A DNA stretch of 37,049 nt from an uncultured beta proteobacterium (GTDB taxonomy: Bacteria > Pseudomonadota > Gammaproteobacteria > Burkholderiales > Burkholderiaceae_C), in contig CAIWPS010000147.1 in assembly GCA_903914615.1 (NCBI GenBank), positions 1 to 37,049 on the forward strand. Direction: 5' to 3'. Each line of letters starts with the position of its first letter. The stretch's first letter is position 1. Both the position numbers and the translations under genes were made by a program. Shown piece after piece: positions 13,341-18,772 of the stretch. The notes under the pieces are model-generated. The model saw only the letters and a list, made by a program, of their open reading frames with translations, was not told the DNA's origin and did not search any database.

Positions 13341-13597
13341 TGGGCACCGTATCGGTCAACGTCCAAGCGCAGGTGTTCGTCGACGAGGAGGTCGACGTCG
13401 AGCTCCGCGAGCTCGTCGAGGACCTTACCGACGACCAGGCGCAGGAACTCCGCGAGCTTCTCGAGCGCAGGCTTGCCCTGGCCGGCAATGGCCGCGGCGA
13501 CTTGCTCGAGGCGGCGTACCTCGCCATGCGCGGCCGCGCGGACTGCCCGGACGTGCTGCGCGAGTATTTTTGGAAGGTGCTGGGGAGGGTGTTATGA
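13340..13597 (+). CDS. Acidic helical hypothetical protein
   Basis: 85 aa from ATG 13340. It is rich in Asp/Glu/Leu (EEVDVELRELVEDLTDDQAQ, ELRELLERR), probably a helical bundle or short coiled coil. Its acidity contrasts with the very basic product of the preceding, overlapping gene, so a partner pair is possible but unproven. Not recognised. Confidence 0.68.
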   Translation: MGTVSVNVQAQVFVDEEVDVELRELVEDLTDDQAQELRELLERRLALAGNGRGDLLEAAYLAMRGRADCPDVLREYFWKVLGRVL

Positions 13598-13941
13598 CGG
13601 ATCAGTTGCAGGAGCCCGCCACGTTCGTGTGGAAGCCCATGGGCATGATGCTCGAGCGCGTGCATGGCACGTTGGTTGACGAGGCGGCGCCGCGGTTCGT
13701 GCTGCTGCTGGACTACCGGCGCGACATCCGCCAGGCGCGGCCGAAGTCGCCCGCCGCCGATGCCGTGTCGTTCGTGGCCATGCGCGAGTGCGAGCGCCTG
13801 CAAGGGTTTCCCGACGACTACACGGCGATCCCGTATCGCGGCAAGCCGGCCAGCGACGGCCCGCGCTACAAGGCGCTGGGGAACTCGATGGCCGTTCCGG
13901 TCATGCGCTGGATCGGCGAGCGGATAGGTCAGGTCAAGTGA
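13594..13941 (+). CDS. C-terminal-only cytosine-5 DNA methyltransferase-like protein
   Basis: 115 aa from ATG 13594 (ATGA overlap); upstream track sequence is a shadow. Residues about 64-73 (RECERLQGFP) followed by DDYTAIP match motif IX, and residues about 92-103 (YKALGNSMAVPV) match motif X of C5 methyltransferases, in the form usual for phage Dcm proteins. Motif I (DLFSG-like), the catalytic PC motif IV and ENV motif VI are absent here and nothing in the window supplies them. So it cannot methylate alone. It may be a degraded remnant, a domesticated DNA-reading stub, or a subunit of a split enzyme. Residues 1-50 are not recognised. Confidence 0.78.
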   Translation: MTDQLQEPATFVWKPMGMMLERVHGTLVDEAAPRFVLLLDYRRDIRQARPKSPAADAVSFVAMRECERLQGFPDDYTAIPYRGKPASDGPRYKALGNSMAVPVMRWIGERIGQVK

Positions 13942-13969
13942 AAATCCTGGATGCGGAGGGGGGTTAGAC

Positions 13970-14224
13970 ATGGTCGAACTAAACGATGCGGCGGTGCTGG
14001 ATCAGGTCCGCGAGCACTGGCAATCGGTCGCCGCGCTGCTCGTGTGGAAGCTCGCACCGAACGGGGTGCTTCTCACGGCCGACGATTTTGTGCAGTTCAT
14101 GGCTCAGGATAAGGTTCTGCTCACGCACGGGCACCGTGAGTCGTTTGAATTGCGAATTGTCACGCACGCCGAGGCGCAGCTGATTGCGGCGCACGACCGG
14201 GCGACGAACCGCGGGCGCGCATGA
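13970..14224 (+). CDS. Single-copy module A protein
   Basis: 84 aa. ATG at 13970 follows an exceptionally strong ribosome site (GGAGGGGGG). Residues about 13-75 (HWQSVAALLVWKLAPNGVLL, QDKVLLTHGH, FELRIV) align with both halves of the 156-aa protein at 11865-12335, especially the second (LLWK, DRVLLVHGH, LELR.V). It is a stand-alone copy, with a short basic tail. Function unknown. Confidence 0.75.
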   Translation: MVELNDAAVLDQVREHWQSVAALLVWKLAPNGVLLTADDFVQFMAQDKVLLTHGHRESFELRIVTHAEAQLIAAHDRATNRGRA

Positions 14225-14292
14225 AGGAAGGCGCCGGCAAACCGCGTTGGCGGTATAGCCCGAAGCTTTTCCGATGGCAACGCAAACAGTGA
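14221..14292 (+). CDS. Possible 23-aa basic micropeptide
   Basis: ATG at 14221 overlaps the preceding stop (ATGA, as in neighbouring genes). It encodes MKEGAGKPRWRYSPKLFRWQ plus three residues and TGA at 14290. It is short and very basic. The coupling supports translation, but nothing else does. Confidence 0.35.
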   Translation: MKEGAGKPRWRYSPKLFRWQRKQ

Positions 14293-14360
14293 GCGAGGGG
14301 GTGAGTACGTTGGCGATTTTCAATCATCCGTGGTTCTTGTGGCTGACTGGTGGCCCGTAA
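14274..14360 (+). CDS. Possible 28-aa hydrophobic micropeptide
   Basis: This frame from ATG 14274 (or GTG 14301) ends at TAA 14358. It contains LAIFNHPWFLWLTGG, weakly membrane-like, and overlaps the GTG of the next gene by 11 nt. No convincing ribosome site. It is listed because the interval 14293-14349 has no other content. Confidence 0.22.
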   Translation: MATQTVSEGVSTLAIFNHPWFLWLTGGP

Positions 14361-14628
14361 GCACTACGCCACGTCGGTGCACCGCTGGCAGATGGGTCGG
14401 TTCTACCGGGCTTACCTGTCAGCGGTGCTCGATGACCATTACGGCCGCGTCGCGTGCGCCGCGCGCCACGCGCAGGTGAGCACGGCGACTTTCTACAAGC
14501 TCTGCCGCCAATATGGCGTGCACGTCACCCACGACACCGGCACGCACCGGCAGCTAATCCGGGCGGCCCGGATCCTTAACCTGCAACGTCGTTGCCGCGC
14601 GCGCCTGGAGGGCCCGCGCCAGCGCTAG
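14350..14628 (+). CDS. Fis-type HTH DNA-binding protein
   Basis: 92 aa from GTG 14350. The central part FYRAYLSAVLDDHYGRVACA then ARHAQVSTATFYKLCRQYGV follows the Fis/NtrC C-terminal HTH pattern (Y-...LL..H.G.V..AA...G.S..T.Y...++YG). It probably binds DNA as a dimer. As the last rightward gene, and the only other HTH protein, it is a candidate activator or modulator of the long leftward operon. Its last 75 nt overlap the 3' end of the convergent spanin gene. Confidence 0.7.
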   Translation: MARKHYATSVHRWQMGRFYRAYLSAVLDDHYGRVACAARHAQVSTATFYKLCRQYGVHVTHDTGTHRQLIRAARILNLQRRCRARLEGPRQR

Positions 14629-15084
14629 GGTGATGTCCGCAGATTCCGCAAGGTCGCGCAGGCCGGGCCCGATGTCTGGCCCTGGCTGAGCTCCTCCAGG
14701 CAGGCCTGGAAGGCACCCGCTGGCGGTAGTGGCGCCAGGAGCTCCGGAGCCGCCGGTGGCGGCGCTGGACACGGCAGAGCGACCAGGCGCGGGGAGGTAC
14801 ACCCGGATAACAGCAGCAGGCTCAGCGGCAGCAGCAGCGGCTGCGGCGCGCGCCTGGTCGCGCTCGAGTTCATACGCATGCAGTTGTTCCTCGTAATGGC
14901 GGGTGAGCCCCGCGATGGCGGTGGCCCGCTCCGCTGCCGATGTGGCTGCGGCCGCAGCCAGGGCTTTCTCCAGGGCCGCGCGCCCGGCGACGCGCTCATG
15001 CTCCGCGAAGATGGCCAGGGCTGACAGCGCAGCCACGATGAGCCCCACGACGGCGGCAAGGCGGATTTCAGACACGGTCCACAT
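14554..15084 (-). CDS. Rz: Rz-like i-spanin
   Basis: 176 aa from ATG 15084, chosen for the perfect GGAGGT five bases upstream; the longer ORF start lacks this. One N-terminal membrane anchor (IRLAAVVGLIVAALSALAIF) is followed by a periplasmic Ala/Glu/Arg-rich coiled coil (AALEKALAAAAATSAAERAT onward). That is the architecture of lambda Rz, which joins the o-spanin to fuse inner and outer membranes at lysis. A lipoprotein gene is embedded in another frame, completing the pair. It is the last gene of the leftward operon. Confidence 0.85.
   Translation of the reverse strand: MWTVSEIRLAAVVGLIVAALSALAIFAEHERVAGRAALEKALAAAAATSAAERATAIAGLTRHYEEQLHAYELERDQARAAAAAAAAEPAAVIRVYLPAPGRSAVSSAATGGSGAPGATTASGCLPGLPGGAQPGPDIGPGLRDLAESADITLALARALQARAATTLQVKDPGRPD
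14625..14879 (-). CDS. Rz1: Rz1-like o-spanin lipoprotein, embedded in Rz
   Basis: 84 aa, wholly inside Rz in an alternative frame. ATG at 14879 has GAGGA eight bases upstream; a second ATG at 14873 is possible. A signal peptide (PLLLPLSLLLLSGC) ends in a lipobox with Cys27, and the mature protein is short and Pro-rich (PAPPPAAPELLAPLPPAG), as in lambda Rz1. It would be anchored in the outer membrane and pair with Rz. The track's longer ORF start is not used. Confidence 0.85.
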   Translation of the reverse strand: MRMNSSATRRAPQPLLLPLSLLLLSGCTSPRLVALPCPAPPPAAPELLAPLPPAGAFQACLEELSQGQTSGPACATLRNLRTSP

Positions 15085-15086
15085 GC

Positions 15087-15218
15087 TTACCTCCACGCCG
15101 CCCAGGCGACTAGCGCCCCCAAGGCTGCGGCCAGTGCGGCCCACAGCCAGGGGGAGGGGGACGACGCTAGGCCACCGTTAAACCCGTCGGCGCTGCCGGC
15201 GCGGCGATCGGCTGCCAC
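15087..15218 (-). CDS. Possible 43-aa single-TM lysis-cassette protein
   Basis: This short frame from GTG 15218 to TAA 15087 overlaps the FN3-like gene's 3' end and stops 2 nt before the Rz ATG; its final codons supply the Rz ribosome site (AGG TAA). It contains WLWAALAAALGALVAWAAWR, a clear membrane segment, and fills an otherwise empty interval. Start choice and expression are uncertain because GGAG lies 11 bases from the GTG. Confidence 0.42.
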   Translation of the reverse strand: MAADRRAGSADGFNGGLASSPSPWLWAALAAALGALVAWAAWR

Positions 15219-15535
15219 GTGAACTGGTACTCCGCCGACCAGGCGGACGGGCCCGGTGGCGTGGCGGCCAGTGTCTTGACGGCGACGGCGTAGTCATGGC
15301 CGGCGACCATGGCACCCGAGGTATAGAGCAGGGACAGCGCCTCCGCGACCGTGGTCGCGTTGGTGCTGGCGGTGTTGGGGTAGGTGCCCACGGCGCTGCC
15401 GGTGGCAGCCAGGTCGCGGATGCCCACCATGTAGCCGCTGATTTCGCCGGCGGGCACGAGGTTGCCATTGATGTCGAGGTTGTCCGCGTTCCAGCTGGCG
15501 ACCGGGGCGGGGTTGGTGACGATCGGTAGTGTCAT
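15167..15535 (-). CDS. Fibronectin type III-like protein
   Basis: 122 aa from ATG 15535, with GGAG seven bases upstream. Features of an FN3 fold are VASWNADNLDINGN, ISGYMVGIRDLA, the YAVAVKTLAATPPGPSAWS strand-turn and a C-terminal APAAPTGLTVA that reads like the start of a following FN3 repeat. It is the second such stand-alone domain in the genome (the other at 1706-2065). Its place in the lysis/tail end of the operon suggests a virion surface accessory, but this is inferred. Confidence 0.66.
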   Translation of the reverse strand: MTLPIVTNPAPVASWNADNLDINGNLVPAGEISGYMVGIRDLAATGSAVGTYPNTASTNATTVAEALSLLYTSGAMVAGHDYAVAVKTLAATPPGPSAWSAEYQFTWQPIAAPAAPTGLTVA

Positions 15536-15537
15536 GG

Positions 15538-15924
15538 TCAGACTCCAAGTTTGAAGGTAACGCGCTCCGGCGCGCCCCAATGCGCGGCGAAGTCCGGAAA
15601 CTTCCACGCGACCGCGGCCCGGAGCAGGTCATAGACGACGGGGCAGGCGATGCCCCAGCCGGCCGTGACCCACTCCTCGAGCCCGGCGCTGGTGTGGTCC
15701 AGCTGGTTATGCCACAGGCCCAGGCTGAATAGCCACGTCAGCAGTGCCGACAGGGCCCGTATCGAGAACGTGAAGCGCGGCTCCGTGACTTTCTCGGTGC
15801 TGCCAAAGGCGAGCCAGCCTTTCTTGACGAACTGCGTGGCCGACAGCCCGAACAGCATGCCCCCACCGAGCACCCACAGGACGGGCAGGCGGACGAACGT
15901 CTCGAGGAGCTCGTGCAGGTCCAT
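15538..15924 (-). CDS. Multi-TM membrane protein, candidate holin
   Basis: 128 aa from ATG 15924. Predicted membrane segments lie at about residues 12-34 (RLPVLWVLGGGMLFGLSATQ), 52-72 (FSIRALSALLTWLFSLGLW) and, weaker, 86-105 (VTAGWGIACPVVYDLLRAA). The position directly after the endolysin gene and before the spanins fits a holin-type lysis protein that releases the signal-less endolysin. Not matched to a named holin family. Confidence 0.6.
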   Translation of the reverse strand: MDLHELLETFVRLPVLWVLGGGMLFGLSATQFVKKGWLAFGSTEKVTEPRFTFSIRALSALLTWLFSLGLWHNQLDHTSAGLEEWVTAGWGIACPVVYDLLRAAVAWKFPDFAAHWGAPERVTFKLGV

Positions 15925-15926
15925 GG

Positions 15927-16325
15927 CTATATGCCCGCCAGGGTGCGCCACCCTGGCATCTGAAAGTGCGGGAGCTCGTGGAACGGGAAGCCCGGCGCGC
16001 CGGCCCACTCCAGGCCCGCCGCCTGGCCCAGCGCCCCCAGCTGCTGCCACACGGGATGCGAGCCCTGCCAGTCACACTTGCCGTTGACCAGCGGGACGAC
16101 ATCGAGCGCGAGCCCGTAGTTGTGGGCTGACTCGCCTGGCGGCGCGTCGGTGACGATCGCGCCTGGCGCGGTGCGGCCCTGCGCGTACAGCGCCGCCTGC
16201 TCCTCGTTAGAGCGCTGCGTGCACGTCACGAGCATGTCGATGCCGGACGCGGACACCGCGTCGACAAAGGCCTGCGCCAGAGGCTGGAAGTCGGGCCTAA
16301 GGTCGCTGAGCAGTCGGCTGGCCAT
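15927..16325 (-). CDS. Endolysin, peptidase M15 family
   Basis: 132 aa from ATG 16325 (GGGAG upstream; TGATG overlap with the previous gene). It has the M15/VanY-type zinc peptidase site: SAHNYGLALDVVP supplies H68 and D75, and FHELPHFQ supplies E117 and H120. An upstream conserved CTQRSNEEQAALYAQGR is typical of phage L-Ala-D-Glu peptidases. It would cut peptide cross-links of peptidoglycan. No signal peptide is seen, so it depends on the holin. Confidence 0.92.
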   Translation of the reverse strand: MASRLLSDLRPDFQPLAQAFVDAVSASGIDMLVTCTQRSNEEQAALYAQGRTAPGAIVTDAPPGESAHNYGLALDVVPLVNGKCDWQGSHPVWQQLGALGQAAGLEWAGAPGFPFHELPHFQMPGWRTLAGI

Positions 16326-16549
16326 CAGTGCGCTCCCAGGCGGGACAGGACGAGCGTGATTGCGTTGGACAGGAACAGGATGCCCCCGGCGAGCCACACG
16401 GCACCCTTGCCCTGGTGGAAGGCGGCCTCAAGCCGCTCCGCCGTGGCCGTCAGGCTCACAACGGCCGCGTCGATGTGCTTGTCGCGCTCGACGTCGGCCG
16501 CAGACTTGATCTCAAGCGCGCGCAAGCGCTCCTCCAGGTCCGGGGGCAT
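16325..16549 (-). CDS. XhlA-like lysis membrane protein
   Basis: 74 aa from ATG 16549. An N-terminal amphipathic coiled coil (LEERLRALEIKSAADVERDK) precedes one C-terminal membrane segment (AVWLAGGILFLSNAITLVLS). This is the layout of haemolysin XhlA-type proteins that accompany phage endolysins and holins. Location immediately before the endolysin supports the call; sequence identity was not tested. Confidence 0.62.
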   Translation of the reverse strand: MPPDLEERLRALEIKSAADVERDKHIDAAVVSLTATAERLEAAFHQGKGAVWLAGGILFLSNAITLVLSRLGAH

Positions 16550-16553
16550 GGGA

Positions 16554-16727
16554 CTAACCCTTCTTGATGGCGTTGGCAGCTTCGGTCGCCGCCTGGCCGA
16601 TGGTCTGTCCGGCGGCCTTGACGGCCGCGATGTCAGCAGCCACGCGGCTGCCCCACTTGTAGCCCGCATAGAGCACGGCGCCGGTGTAGACGAGTCCGGC
16701 GACGATATACGGCAGATAATTTCCCAT
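16554..16727 (-). CDS. Small single-TM protein, possible holin
   Basis: 57 aa from ATG 16727, which has a perfect AAGGAG seven bases upstream. One membrane segment (YLPYIVAGLVYTGAVLYAGY) is followed by a charged, Ala-rich helix ending in Lys-Lys-Gly. It is the first gene of the lysis block after the tail spike, so a class III-like holin or accessory is plausible. Confidence 0.6.
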   Translation of the reverse strand: MGNYLPYIVAGLVYTGAVLYAGYKWGSRVAADIAAVKAAGQTIGQAATEAANAIKKG

Positions 16728-16738
16728 TCTCTCGCTCC

Positions 16739-18772
16739 TTACATTTGGGCCCAGGCGCCCGTGTTGCCATTGAAAGACAGCTTGTACGCACTGCCCGCGG
16801 CGAGCAGCTGGTTTCCGCCGCTGGTCCATTTCACCGCACCGCCGCTGGTGCCATAGCTCATGGTCGTGAAGCCGTCGCCGTAGAGGGTGAGCTCCATGCC
16901 CTGCACGCCACCGGTGATGCCGGCGACGGTCGTCGCGCCGACGTTCGCGGCGTACAGCTGATTGACCCATCCCCCCTGGCCCAAGGTCGTGCCTTGCAGG
17001 TAGACGGTGCAGTTGGCGGTCGACGTGAAGGTCTTGGAGCCGGGCACCGCCGGCGACGGCGATGCGTTTTGGTCCCAGCGCTGCAACGGCGTGGCGGTCG
17101 CCACCTGCACGCCATTGCTCACTACCCAGGGGATGGTGTTGTAGCAGAGCGGGTGATTGTCGATGATGGCGCGGATGTTGGCCGTGCCGAAGAAGTTATA
17201 GAACGCGGTCGTGCCCACGGTCGTGGCCCACGAGTTGCGCGCCGCGTAGAACGCCTGCGTCTGCTCGAGAAACAGCGCCTGGCTGACCACGGTGGCGCCG
17301 GACAGGTAGCCCGAGCAGCCCTGCACGTTGAGCCCGTTGACGTAGACGGTGCCCGTCAGGCCCTGGCCGCAGGCAATGTAGGCGGTGATGGTCGTGCCCG
17401 AGGAAATGGTGTCCTCGAAGTCCGAGTTGATGATGTCCACCTGCGAGCAGCCGACGGTGGCCGCCTTGGAGCTCACCTGCACGCCGATGCCGCCGGACTC
17501 AAAGGCGCAGTTCTGGATGAGCGTGTTGTTGGCGCGGTCGACGTTGAGGCTGGCCGGACAGTTGGCGTTGGCCCCCTGGATCCAGACGTGGTCAAAAGTG
17601 GTGTTCGTCGACAGCCCGCTCGCGAAGTTGGTGGCATCGAGCTCCACCTGGCCATAAGCGGCCGAGCCGCAGGCGGTGATGTAGGAGTCGGACACCCGCG
17701 TGACGAGGGTGTTGTTGAGGTAGATGCCGCGGCCGGGCACGCCACGCACGACGACGTCGCGGATGATCCCCATTTCGGTCTGGTTGAGGAGGATGCCATT
17801 CACGATGCCGGCGGTCTGGCCGCCATTGATCTGGAGGTCGCGGATGGTGCCCGCCACCTTCCAGGTACCGGCGACGCCAGCGCTGTTCACGTTGATGACG
17901 TTCGTCACGCCCGTGGTCGGCGCGATGATGGTCTGTGCCTTGCCGTCACCCACGAGGTTGACCGCGAACGGGCCTGAGCCACCCTGGAGCCACTGCGAGC
18001 CAAAGGGGACGATGATGTCCGCGTTGGTCGCGTAGGTGCCGGCGGGCATGCGGAACTCGCCGACGTTGCCGCGGCCCGCGGCATTGAGGCCTGCGTTGAG
18101 GGCCGCGGTGGTCGCGGCCGCGTTGACGCCCAGGTTGTTCGCGCCATAGCGCAGCGCGTTACCGTAGGGCCAGTAGGGCAGCGCGACCGTGGCGCCGGCG
18201 GCGGTCTCGGCCGCGGACGTGGGATAGAGAAAGCCACCGATCGAATTCGCGGACAGCGAGCCCGAGGGCAGCGTCTGCGCGAGCGACACGTTGCCATTGC
18301 CATCGAACGTGAGCACGGTGTTCTCGCGCGCCAGCGCCGACGGAAGATTGAAGTTGAGCGGGTTGGTGTCCGCGTCCGGCGCCTTGACGCACCGATTCAT
18401 CTGGTCCTGGAGGGCCAGGACCATTTGCACGGCGCGGTCGAGCGCGGTCTGGATGGCCGCCGTCGGGAAGGCCTGGCCCTGCACCAGCTGCGTCGGCTGG
18501 GTCTGTGCGGGCCTGAGGATGACTTGCAGCGTATCGCCGGCGGGCCAGGCGGTGCCGGCGAGCGTGGTCATGGTCCAGGCCGGCGGGCTCAGGGAGCCGG
18601 AGCTCACGAGCGAATAATCGCTATTGAGCGTGAACGTGGTCTCCAGGCCTGCGGCGGTCGTGTGCGTGACGACAAAATCGACGTTGTAGTATGCCTGGAT
18701 CGGCACCGGAAAGACGGTGGTGACGCCATCGCAGTTGAAGGCGACGCGGGTCGTGGCGGATGCGATGGTCAT
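16739..18772 (-). CDS. Tail spike / tail fibre with right-handed beta-helix
   Basis: 677 aa. The N-terminal ~130 residues (NCDGVTTVFPVPIQAYYNVD, IQTALDRAVQMVLALQDQMN) are the virion-attachment domain common on podovirus tail fibres. Residues about 190-530 have pectate-lyase-like beta-helix rungs (GIIRDVVVRGVPGRGIYLNN, NNTLIQNCAFESGGIGVQV, SQVDIINSDFEDT) containing repeated short N/I/V turns. A beta-rich C-terminal domain follows, ending GAWAQM. It probably binds and may degrade a host surface polysaccharide. Catalytic residues cannot be assigned. The ATG overlaps the giant gene's stop (TAATG). Confidence 0.88.
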   Translation of the reverse strand: MTIASATTRVAFNCDGVTTVFPVPIQAYYNVDFVVTHTTAAGLETTFTLNSDYSLVSSGSLSPPAWTMTTLAGTAWPAGDTLQVILRPAQTQPTQLVQGQAFPTAAIQTALDRAVQMVLALQDQMNRCVKAPDADTNPLNFNLPSALARENTVLTFDGNGNVSLAQTLPSGSLSANSIGGFLYPTSAAETAAGATVALPYWPYGNALRYGANNLGVNAAATTAALNAGLNAAGRGNVGEFRMPAGTYATNADIIVPFGSQWLQGGSGPFAVNLVGDGKAQTIIAPTTGVTNVINVNSAGVAGTWKVAGTIRDLQINGGQTAGIVNGILLNQTEMGIIRDVVVRGVPGRGIYLNNTLVTRVSDSYITACGSAAYGQVELDATNFASGLSTNTTFDHVWIQGANANCPASLNVDRANNTLIQNCAFESGGIGVQVSSKAATVGCSQVDIINSDFEDTISSGTTITAYIACGQGLTGTVYVNGLNVQGCSGYLSGATVVSQALFLEQTQAFYAARNSWATTVGTTAFYNFFGTANIRAIIDNHPLCYNTIPWVVSNGVQVATATPLQRWDQNASPSPAVPGSKTFTSTANCTVYLQGTTLGQGGWVNQLYAANVGATTVAGITGGVQGMELTLYGDGFTTMSYGTSGGAVKWTSGGNQLLAAGSAYKLSFNGNTGAWAQM

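Noticed and set aside
16739-18772. Diversity-generating retroelement acting on the tail spike, as in phage BPP-1
   Set aside because: No reverse transcriptase gene, accessory protein or template repeat was seen anywhere in the window.
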